The position numbers and the translations under genes are program-made. DNA of 64,000 nt from contig JAUCBN010000062.1 of the NCBI GenBank assembly GCA_035048815.1, positions 382,001-446,000 of the forward strand, read 5' to 3'. Below, piece after piece: positions 1 to 10,595 of this stretch; the first letter of the stretch is position 1; the number at the start of each line of letters is the position of its first letter. The notes under the pieces are model-generated. The model did no database searches. It had not been told where the DNA came from and worked only from the letters and a program-made list of their open reading frames with translations. The stretch is from Abelmoschus esculentus. Lineage: Eukaryota > Streptophyta > Magnoliopsida > Malvales > Malvaceae.

Positions 1-3000
1 TTGCTGGTGAAATTCTGTTTAAAATGCAGGAGAACCTCTCTTTCATTCAACTACTGCATCTAATGGCAAGGCGAAAAATGCGGAATCTTTCATCCCATGC
101 TAATAATTCACAGGATTGTTGTAGAGTGAATGGGGATTTTGTTGCCCCTAAGCAAATATGGAGACAGGTTTCAGCCGCTAGTAATACATCTAATGGCGAG
201 CTGAAAAAGGATGAACTTTTGGAATCATCAAGTACTAATAGTTTGCAGAATTCTTGTCCAATGAATGGGGGTTTAAGAACTATAAAGCAAAAATGGACAC
301 CAGTTTCAAAAGGGACTGTTTCTCTTAACGATATTGCTTCTTCTTACTGTGAGGCAAACCGGAATGCAGATGTTGCTGGTGAAATTCAGTTTAAAATGCA
401 GGGGGACCCCTCTTTCAGTGCTACTAATGCATCTAATGGTGAGGCGGAAAATGGGGAAACTTTGGAATCATCCACTAATAATAATTCCCAGAATTATTAT
501 AGAGTGAATGGGGATTTTGTAGCACCTAAGCAAATATGGCGACAGGTTTCAGCTACTACTGGTACATCTAACGGCGAAATGAAGGATGAACCTTTGGAAT
601 CATCAAGTAGCAATAGTTCGCAGAATTCTTGTCCATCAAATGGGGATTTAAGAGCTATAAAGCAAGAAAGGAGACCAGTTTCAGGAGGGACTGATTCACT
701 TAATGATATTGCTTCTTCTTACTGTGAGGCAAAACTGAATGCGGATGTTGATGGTGAAATTCAGTTTAAAATGCAGGGGGGAGCCTCTTTCATTGCTACT
801 AGTGCATCTAATGGTGAGGCTAAATATGAGGAAGCTTTGGAATCATCTTGTGCTAATAATTCCCATAATTCTTATAGAGTGAAAGGGGATTTTGTATCCC
901 CTAAGATATGGCGACAGGTTTCAGCTGCTAGTAATACATCTAAGGGCGAATTGGGAAAGGATGAACCTTTTGAATCATCAAATAGTAATAGTTTGCAGAA
1001 TTCTTGTCCATCCAATGGGGATTTAAGAACTATAAAGCAAAAGTGGAGACCAGTTTCAAGGGGGACTGTTTCTCTTAAAGATTTCGCTGCTTCTAATTGT
1101 GAGGCGAACCCGAATGTGGATGTTGGTGGTAAAATTCAGTTTAACATGCATGGGGACTCCTCTTTCATTGCTACCAGTGCATCTAATGGCAAGTTTTTCG
1201 GGGAAACTTCCGAATCATCTTGTTCTGATGATTCTCAAAATTATTATAGAGTGAATGGAGATTTTGTTACCCCTAAGCAAATATTGCCACAGGTTTCAGC
1301 AGCTAGTAATACATCTATTGGCGAGTTGAAAAAGGATGAACCTTTGGAATTATCAAGTAGTTATAGTTTGCATGATTCTTGTCCAACAAATGGGGATTTA
1401 AGAACTATAAAGCAAGAATGGAGACCCGTTTCAACAAGGACTGTCTCTCTTAACGATATTGCATCTTCTTACTGTGAGGTAAACCGGAATGCGGATGTTG
1501 CTGGTGAAATTCGGTTTAAAATGCAGAGGGATCCCTCTTTCATTGCTACTAATGCATCTAATGGCGAGGCGAAAAATGGAGAAACTTTGGAATCACCCGC
1601 TTCTAATAATTCCCAAAATTATTATAGATTGAATGGGGATTTTTTAGCACCTAAGCAAATATGGCGACAAGTTTCAGCTGCTACTAATACATCTAACGGC
1701 AAGCTGAAAAAGGATGAACCTTTGGATTCATCAAGTAGTAATAGTTCACAGAATTCTTGTGCCTCAAATGGGGATTTAAGAACTATAAAGCAAAAATGGA
1801 GACCAGTTTCAGGAGGGTCTGTTTCTCTTAAGGATATTTCTTCTTACTGTGAGACGAACCCGAATGTGGATGTTGATGGTGAAATTCAGTTTAAAATGCA
1901 GGGGGATATCTCTTTCATTGCAACTAATGCATCTAATGGTGAGGCTAAATATGGGGAAGCACATGAATCATCTTGTGCTAATAATTCTCAGAATTATTAT
2001 AGAGGGAATGGGGATTTCGTAGCGCCTAAGCAAATATGGCGACAGGTTTCAGCTGTGAGTAATACATCTAACGGCGAACTGAAAAAGGATGAATCTTTTG
2101 AATCATCAACTAGTATTAGTTCATTGAATTCTTGTCCAGAAAATGGAGATTTAAGAATTATAAAGCAAAAATGGAGAGCAGTTTCAGGAGGGACTTTTTC
2201 TCTTAAAGATGTTGCTTCTGATTACTATGAGGGGAACCAGAATGTGGATGTTGCTGGTGAAACATTGTTTAAACATGGTGACCCCTCTTCCATTGCTACC
2301 AGTGCATCTAATGGAGAGGCGAAAAATGGGGAAGCTTTGGAATCATCCTGTGCTAATAATTCCCAGACTTATTATAGAGTGAATGGGGATTTTGTAGCCC
2401 CTAAGCAAATGTGGCGACAGGTTTCAACTGCTAGTAATACATCTAACGGCGAACTGAAAAGGGCTGAATCTTTTGAATCATCAAGTAGTAATAGTTCGCA
2501 GAATTCTTGTACAGCAAATGGGGATTTAAGAACTCTAAAGCAAAAATGGATACCAGTTTCAGGACGGAATGTTTCAAGCCTGCGAGTAAAGGTGGATATG
2601 AAGTCTGCCCCTTCGACTAATGGTTCCAATTCACAAACCAAACCTTTGAAGGTGGAATCAAAGGAGGGGCCAGTGTCTGTACTTTGGGGAGAACACAAAT
2701 CCAGTTCTCTAAAGGAGGATCGTTTGCATAAGGATATGGAAGATTTTCTTTTCAAAATGCTTGGAGAGGGATTTCAACTGGGCAGGAATGTGATTAACGA
2801 AGTTCTTGGTAATTCTACTTTTATCCATTGCCTTTTATCCGATTTCCTAATATGTTCTTTGCCAAGTAAAAATAGTTCTTCAATTATTCATATAAATCAC
2901 ATAAAATGAAAATTCCTCCTTAAATTCAATATGGTTTCAAAAGCTCTCATTTGTACTTGAAGTGAGATCAATGGATGTCTATATGATTGTTAATTGAGTT

Positions 3001-5873
3001 TGAGCCAATACACACATACATGATACACGTCTACACACATTCATTATCATGCATGATCAATAATCAAGTTTTATTTATTTGTATTTTTTATATACAGATA
3101 ACTGTGGATATGACATGCAAAAGGTATGAATACTATCCTCCTTTCAGACTATCTTTTCCTTTGAAATTCTTGTTTCAGACTATCAAATATGCACTTGCAC
3201 TGATGTTTTAGTTCAAAGTATCGTATACTTTACTATTAAGGAAATGAAGTTTCTTTTGGCATGGTCTACTTCGTTGAAATAAGATTCTTTTGAATGTTTT
3301 TCTAATGGCTCCTTTCCCTCTTGACTTATAAGAGCATGGAGAAGCTACATGATCGGTTTGGTGCAGGTTTGGACGAAAGAAGCAGATTTCTGGGTGAGCC
3401 CAATAAAAAGGTTAGTCTAATAATCAAGTGTACGGGATGATGATGACAAATATATGATCGCACAAAAGAAAAGAATACCAAAATTTAATATGAAAACCCT
3501 AATTAGAAGAAAAAAAAAACACGTGCAGAAGAGGAGAAATTCACTAATGGCGAAAATAACAATGATACAAGAGATTCTTTTCAAGAAATAAACAATGATA
3601 CAAGAGATTTGTGACTAAGAACTATTTTTGTGTTAATCGACTATCCTAACCTAATTCCTAGATCTATTTATATGAATATATACTTGATCCCAAAAAAAAC
3701 TTGCATGGCAAGAAATCTACCACAAACCCTCTTCTTTTTCTCCCAATTTTATTTATTCACCAAGTAGGCCGCAACACGAACTTTTTGGGCCAGATAAATA
3801 CAAAATTCAGGTCACAAACTCAACATTTTTTGGGATCTATGTATTAAGCTTTTGGTATGGAGATATTTCTATATCTTCTATTTGTATCAGATTCAATTGT
3901 TTATAACCTTTAGGATTGATCATCTTTTTTTCTGTTACATTTCTTCACTTTTTACAGACTAATTATAAGCATCCAAGAGCGGAGGAAGCTTCATGTGAAA
4001 TGTAAGTTCTTGTGAATTTTTTCTTGTTTGTATTAGTTATTTTTTTGGCCAGGTTCGATTTGGACTTTATAATCTGAGAGAATTAGGAAAGAAGTATTTT
4101 ACAGTTCCTGATGACCTTTTTCACTAGCAGGAACAAAGTCTTTGAATGCCAATGGAGGAGCAAGACAACTGGAGGGAAGAAACGAGATCCAAAAGGAGAA
4201 CTTGTGGAAGGGCTTCTAATTGATTCTGTTCTTATGACAAAGGTCAATACACTCGGCTCACAAGAAGATAGAAAAGATGGTATTTGATCTTGTACATTTC
4301 ACTGGGAAGTTCATGTAACTATGAATCGAGTATTATGCTCATACTAGGCAGATGAGCTTTAGCAGTAGACTGTTCAGGAACTATAAGTAGCAGCCATACT
4401 TGTTTTGTTGCTTCTGTATACTTTGGTATCTCGAGTAAATCCTATATATTTTATCATGGATTTATATGGTGCGAATGTTGGTATAAGAAATATCGAAGGT
4501 GTGATTATTCTCATCTACCTCCTTTTACCTTCTCACAACATTTGTGACCAGCTGCAAATTTGCTGCTGTTGTTTTTCTGCTTATGTTGGCTATGTCTTGA
4601 GTTCCTTTGCTAATTGCTACAGGCAAATTTTAATTCATCTTATTATGTGATTAATTATAGATGAAGATGAAGATGAGGAAGATAATTTTCAGGCTCTTCG
4701 AAGAGCTGTGGAGGAATACAGGGGCACGATGAAGGAATACTATAAAGCTGTAAGACTCGTGGTTTTGAAATCGCAGTCCATTTTTGCATGTTGACGCCAT
4801 TCTCGAATGTTTGATGCAATGTCCTTTGAGTTCCAAGTAACTGATATGTGTTCCTTTTCAGGCTTTTGAAGCTTTTGCTAAAGGGGATCAAGATCTAGCA
4901 AACAGACTTGTGGAACAGGTAAAAGTATAGTCAAATATATACATGTTCTGTCGATAAGCTTACTTCCATGACACATAAAATAGATCTTTTTTCCTGGTTG
5001 CTTATGGATAAAGTGGATAGAAAGTTGAAAACCAACTAAACCTAAGAAAGTGATCCTAATATACTCTCTGCTGTCAAGTTTCATATGTCAACTACTTGAA
5101 TCATGGATGAATTTGGTATTGCAGGGACAATTTTTTCATGGAAAGGCTCGCCAAGCAGATGAAGAATCCAATCAAAAGATTTTTGACACTTGGTTAGCTT
5201 CTCGTTCTTTAAAACGTTTCTCGACCCCACCCCTCCTCCTTTCTCATTCTGCCGCACGCCCTTTTCCCGATTGCATTTGACAGGAAAAATGATACGGAAT
5301 ATGGAATGTCGCTTGACTTGCACAATCATAGCGCTAAGGAAGCAATACATCTTTTGAAGTGTCATCTGTCTTCACTAGCAGGCATCCCATGTAAGTCACC
5401 ATTCTCCCAACTTCGAATTTACCCTCGAACCATGCTGTTTTTAACTGTTTTTTTTTTTTTTTCAATCAGCATTCAAGTACCTAAAGGTCATTGTAGACGA
5501 CAATGAAGAAGAAGCATCAAAAGGCAATCGTCGACGATCGGTAAGAATATCTATTCTTCGATCTCGATCTCATCGTTACACTATTCAATCTTAGAAGCAT
5601 ACCCGAAGACAACCTTTTTTTCAATACACAATAATAGTTTCGAACACAATCACATACGATGCACATTCGAATAACTATCACCAGAATTAACTATTACAAA
5701 GTACTATTTAACTGATTTATATGTTGCAGGTTATGAGGCTATTGGAGAAGGAATCAATCCCATGGAATGAAGGAGAGACACTTGGTGTAATAAGGATCCA
5801 AATGGATAATATAAACCCCAAAAATCTGAGTTTTGCCAAAAACAATCCATCTCTTTGCACTTTAAAGGACTAG
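1..5873 (+). CDS. SDE5: SDE5-like DUF1771/Smr-domain protein, 5' truncated by the window edge
   Basis: Putative RNA-silencing/RNA-export factor of the SDE5 type; in Arabidopsis SDE5 acts with RDR6/SGS3 in tasiRNA and sense-transgene silencing. Exons read as <3-2808, 3098-3123, 3333-3410, 3958-4001, 4131-4279, 4661-4749, 4862-4918, 5125-5192, 5284-5390, 5470-5540, 5730-5873, all phase-consistent, giving at least 1212 residues. The frame is open through base 3, so the gene starts upstream. Residues 1 to about 857 are seven tandem copies of a Ser/Asn-rich 125-residue unit. Next comes a CUE/UBA-like segment across the exon 1-3 junctions (FLFKMLGEGF, then NCGYDMQKSMEKL), an acidic stretch, DUF1771 (about 1043-1108, FFHGKARQADEES) and a C-terminal Smr domain (about 1113-1205, LDLHNHSAKEAI and INPKNLSFAK). 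The domain order is that of SDE5; the repeat array is unusual. Symbol by family resemblance only. Confidence 0.85.
3..2570 (+). repeat. Coding tandem repeat, 7 copies of a ~375-bp unit
   Basis: The codon for the Asn before the GDF/GD motif recurs at 129, 507, 882, 1254, 1632, 2007 and 2382, so spacing is 378, 375, 372, 378, 375 and 375 bp. Every length change is a multiple of three, so the frame is conserved. Each unit is itself two diverged halves: one carries NGDFVAPKQIWRQVS and the other NGDLRTIKQKWRPVS. The copies look highly similar, implying recent expansion or homogenisation. The array continues beyond the left window edge. Confidence 0.95.
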
Positions 5874-6574
5874 TTTTTTTGAAAATTACTGCCAAATGAA
5901 TGAAAGTTTTCTGTATTGCCAAAAACATTCATGTTAGTATTATTGGTGTTCAAACTCGTGATCTCTAAGAAGAATAATCATTCTCTTAACCATTGAGGCT
6001 AGATAGTTCATGCATAAATTTGTTAATATTGTTTGTTTTATATAAATTTATCTACCATGTTGTTAATCTCATTACTCGAATCCTCAATTTAAATATCTTA
6101 AGATTTCTTAAATTCTTAAAACTCGATTTTAATTTCTTAAAAAGTCGAACAATTTTGTTCATATTAATTTTGAAAGTGAACAATTAAGGATAAATAATTA
6201 TAATTTTAATATTTTTTCAATATTACATAATTTTAATTAATATAATTAATAAATTTAACCTTTGTATATTATATTAATTATAAAAAGTTGACAGAATCAA
6301 AATTTTAAAGAAAAAATATATTTCTACCAAAATTCTAAAGGGAAAAAATTTAAACATAAAAGAGGGACTAAAACCATAATTTGACCTTAATCAAATGATC
6401 AAATTATCCTTCAATAAAATAGCGTAGAAACGTAGTAGGGAATATGTAGGATCTAGAAAAGACCTAAAAAGAAGTGAATTCGACTTGGAGCTGTTGAACT
6501 ATTCCGTCTACAAATCTCTTCTATATTTTCAATTTGAAGCAGAGAAGAACAATCGAATCCATTGAACATAAACA
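5874..6574. other. Spacer between SDE5-like gene and GRXS17
   Basis: AT-rich, no coding sequence. It holds a short SINE-like repeat copy (5938-6014) and the GRXS17 5' leader. No convincing TATA box could be chosen. Confidence 0.6.
5938..6014 (+). repeat. SINE-like dispersed repeat, partial copy A
   Basis: The segment with GTTCAAACTCGTGATCTCT followed by TTCTCTTAACCATTGAGGC closely resembles 28971-29118 and the reverse complement of 58671-58813. The GTTCRAAC core resembles a tRNA B box. It lies just 3' of the SDE5-like stop codon, so it may be transcribed in the 3' UTR. Confidence 0.55.
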
Positions 6575-9273
6575 ATGGGTGGAGGCGGTGCTGGCGGTTC
6601 AGTAAAAGATGTCCAATCAAAGACTGAGCTCGATGGGTTGCGCCAGAGTGGTGCACCGATTATCCTCCACTTCTGGGCTTCTTGGTGTGAGGCTTCAAAG
6701 CAAATGGACCAAGTCTTTTCCCATCTCTCCACTGACTTCCCCAACTCTCACTTCCTTAGGGTTCTTCTTCTCTTCCCTTTTTAAACTTCGAATTTCCGAG
6801 TTTGAGATTGATTTTTGTTAAAAAAAAATGTTTTTTTCGTTGTTTTTATTCTTTCTGTGATGAAAAAAATTGTTTTTGATTGATGGGTGATGATTGTTTT
6901 GCAGGTAGAAGCTGAAGAACAGCCTGAGATATCTGAGGAACACTCGGTTTCTGCTGTGCCTTTCTTTGTCTTCTTTAAGGTAAATATTTTGATGGGTAAT
7001 TTTCTCAGTGTACTGTATTGGTAGGATTAAATATTTTATAATTTTGAATCAGAATTGAGTATATGCACATAAATAAGTAGCGAGTTTTTGGTGTGGTGTG
7101 GATTTGTAATGTTTGAGTAATGTTGCATTGTTTTATGGCTGTTCCAGATGTAGATAATAGAGTGTGAATTAAAAGATTGATTGTCCGCAGCTTGTATGTG
7201 CCGGTCGGGTCCGGGACTTTTTACATATGAAGATGCTAGCTCAAAATTCTATTTAGTTCGTGAATATGTTTTAGACCAGTATGTGGAAAAAGAGCAAAAT
7301 AATTTGTGAACCGGATATTGGAAACTGATACTTATTTTGTAAATGACAAGATCGGCAATTTTGATTAGCTATTTTTTTCGTGCACTGGAGATTTTCTAGG
7401 TTATGAGACTTGAATTTGGTGTGAAGACTTTCTTTAGCTGGATTGTTCATTTAGTGCTAGTGATCATTGAAAAAATATGTCATATATGTAATTATTTTCA
7501 TACTGAAGTTGATTTAATCCATGAATGGTCGTGTCCGCATGCTATTAGTTAAGTTGATCCAATTACTTATTTTCTTGTGAAATATAATCATTAGCTGCTT
7601 GTTATTGCATTTGACAATCTTAGGCTGAGAGTATTTCACTGGACACATAGGAAGATTTTCTATAGGTAGATATGAATCATTCATGCAAGGGCCCATGGAA
7701 AGGAAATATGATCATAATAGACTTTAGTTTGTCATAAATGGAATCATGGAAGGTACGTCCCATTTTTGAGGAAAACGATTGCTATGTGCATTCTAAGCTC
7801 ATCTTACCGGTACTAGAGAAGTGAATTTAACTAAACTTGCCCTTGGACACGCTTTTCCATCTTGAATAAAGGCAATATTTTTTCATACTGATTGACGCTA
7901 GCACTGGTCTATCCAATTGTATGCTTGTTCTTCTTTTAATACTGCCCTTTGATAGTTTTCTGAAGTTTTTAGTTCACGGTGCTAGGTTTGGTTAGTACTC
8001 CATTTTCTATTTAAACACTAAAAAATTGAGTTGATATGGTTGGCCATTTGATTGTTTCTTTCAGGATGGTAAGGTTGTCGATAAATTGGAGGGTGCAGAT
8101 CCTTCCAGTCTAGCCAACAAAGTTGCCAAGGTTGCTGGGTCAATTAACCCTGGAGAAGCTGCTGCTCCTGCTAGTCTTGGGATGGCTGCTGGCCCCACTG
8201 TCCTTGAGACGGTTCAAGACTTGGCAAAGATAAGTGGTTCATCACAGACTGGAATTCAAGTGCAAACTGGTCTTGATGACAAACTTAAGAAGCGACTGCA
8301 GCAGTTGATTGACTCTCATGCAGTAATGCTATTCATGAAAGGAACCCCCGAGGAACCCAAGTGTGGTTTTAGCAGAAAAGTTGTTGATGTTTTGAAGGAT
8401 GAAAAGGTCAAATTTGGAACCTTTGATATTCTATCAGACAATGTAGTCCGTGAAGGTTTAAAGAAGTTCTCTAACTGGCCAACATTTCCTCAAGTCTATT
8501 GCAAAGGAGAACTTCTCGGCGGCTGTGACATAGTAATTTCCATGCATGAAAGTGGTGAACTTAAAGAAGTTTTCAGAGATCACGGAGTTGATATTGTTGT
8601 GCCTGGAGCAGGAACTGGTGGCACTGCCGAACCCACTGGACTAAATGCGAACTTAAATTCTCGTCTGCAAAGCTTGATTAATTCAAGCCCGGTTATGCTG
8701 GTTATGAAGGGAAAGCCTGATGAGCCCAAATGTGGCTTCAGCCACAAGGTAGTTGAAATACTTAAACAGGAGAAAGTCAATTTTGGGAGTTTTGACATTC
8801 TCACAGATGATGAAGTTCGCCAAGGGCTGAAAGTTTATTCAAATTGGTCAAGTTACCCCCAATTGTATATTAAAGGTGAACTTATCGGTGGATCAGACAT
8901 TGTATTAGAGATGCAGAAAAGTGGTGAGCTCCAAAAGATTTTAACTGAGAAAGGCATCTTTAAGAAAGAGACGCCAGAGGACCGTCTGAGAAGTTTGATT
9001 TCATCTTCACCAGTGATGCTCTTCATGAAGGGTACACCTGATGCTCCGAGATGTGGTTTCAGCTCAAAAGTTGTCGGTGCCCTAAAGGAGGAAGGTGTGA
9101 GTTTTGGCTCATTTGATATTTTAACCGATGATGCAGTGAGACAGGGATTGAAAGTCTTCTCAAACTGGCCGACCTTCCCTCAACTTTATTACAAAGGTGA
9201 GCTTATTGGAGGTTGTGATATCATACTTGAGCTCCGGAACAACGGTGAGCTGAAAGCAACACTGTCCGAGTAA
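6575..9273 (+). CDS. GRXS17: Monothiol glutaredoxin S17 (Trx-like domain plus three CGFS glutaredoxin domains)
   Basis: Cytosolic/nuclear multidomain CGFS glutaredoxin that binds [2Fe-2S] clusters and is known for roles in iron-sulfur metabolism, heat and redox stress. Exons 6575-6760, 6905-6979 and 8065-9273 join in frame to 489 residues, essentially the length of Arabidopsis GRXS17 (488). The N-terminal thioredoxin-like domain has WASWCEAS (single Cys at about residue 38). Three glutaredoxin domains follow, each with a CGFS site (Cys at about 187, 310 and 417) and the GG(C/S)DI signature. The start at 6575 gives MGGGGAGGSVKDVQ; a Gly-rich N-terminus is usual here. The second intron is about 1.1 kb. 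Nothing in the gene looks broken. Confidence 0.97.
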
Positions 9274-10595
9274 GTCAGGCTCCGTTTTGTTTAAAAATAA
9301 GACTTTGGGGCAAAACCTCCGCTTACTTTTCAGTCATCCAAGTTGAATGTGTGCCTATTAACAGTACTTCAGAACCTAGCCTTACGAATATTAAACTTTT
9401 TTTTTTCTTTCAATTTCAACATTCATGCTTAGCTTTTGTTCATATTATTCTGGTAGCAATTGGGCTTTGTTCATGCTAAACTTGCCTAAGATCAACCAAA
9501 TCCCAATGATTGTTGCTCGGCTGAAGCCTATAGTATTGCTGCTACCCTGATAGGTGAACGACTCCATAAGTCTATCGTAAATGTGAGCTTTGAGCTGTGA
9601 TCTTAACCAGTGGTTCATACACATTGAGTCTTTGCTTACTGTTTAAGCCACCCATTGATGGAAAGAGGGAGGGCATTGCCTCTCTTTCGATCTTTTTCCA
9701 ATTACCACAGCTCCACCATGACTTCCATGTGCATCCAAGCTATAAACCGTTTAGGCAGTAAACAGTGACCCCCGAATCGCTGCTGCAGGGAAATGAAGAC
9801 AGCAAAGAGCAGACAACCGCAAGGTATGATTATATCCCCAGGCGGTACAATAGAAAACCATTTTATAACGGAAGAGTAATTTGATTATTAATTAAGTGAT
9901 TTATAACTTTACTAATAATTGAATGATATATTTGTAATTTTATTAATCGAGTGATCTAATTAAATATTAATGTTTAACGGTGGTTTTTGATTAAATAATT
10001 GAGTGATCCAATTATAATTATATTATTCATTGTGTGAATTGTAATCATATTATTAATTGAGTGACTCAGATATAATTTTTAATAATTAGATAATCTAAAA
10101 TAGTTTTATTTATAATTAAGTGATTTTTTATAATTTATCATTTTTTTAATTGAATCCTATAATTACTATAAAAATGTCTCCTATTAGTGTTTTTTATACC
10201 TAATACTAATTTAAACTTTAGATTCTTAAAATTTTATTTTTAATTTCTTTTATTAAACCCTGAAAATCTAAACTTTAAATTTTAAATTATAATTTAAATT
10301 ATAAATATTAATATTAAATTTTAAACTCTATCCCTTAAAATCTTAAATTAAAAAATATAAAAAAAATTAAAAGATATACTATCTATGTACGTTTCAAAAT
10401 ATAATCAAAGGCATAAGAAATTAAAAGTATTTATATTCAGAAAATTGTCACGTCAAACACGGTTGGAAGCAATAAATCGAAAAGAATACGCGTTAAAATA
10501 TTAGAGACGAGTCAGGGAATACAGGGGGATTTTCCGGAGGAATCAGAAGATCTAATTTTTCATAAATCTTCTTCCTCGATCCCTCTTCCTTATTC
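9274..10595. other. 3' flank of GRXS17 and spacer to the thaumatin-kinase gene
   Basis: No coding sequence. The first ~550 bp are of mixed composition and probably include the GRXS17 3' UTR; they contain an imperfect foldback (9628-9769). From about 9840 it becomes very AT-rich, with a degenerate repeated AATTGAGTGATY-like motif (about 9876-10140). The last ~100 bp are presumably the promoter/leader of the downstream gene. Confidence 0.6.
9628..9769 (+). repeat. Imperfect foldback with ~21-bp arms
   Basis: The arm at 9628-9648 pairs with 9749-9769 at 19 of 21 positions, counting four G-U pairs, with two mismatches. A 100-nt interior contains a further short stem (GAAAGAG with CTCTTTC). The geometry resembles a plant miRNA precursor, but I recognise no known miRNA. 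It lies about 355 bp after the GRXS17 stop, possibly in its 3' UTR. Confidence 0.5.
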
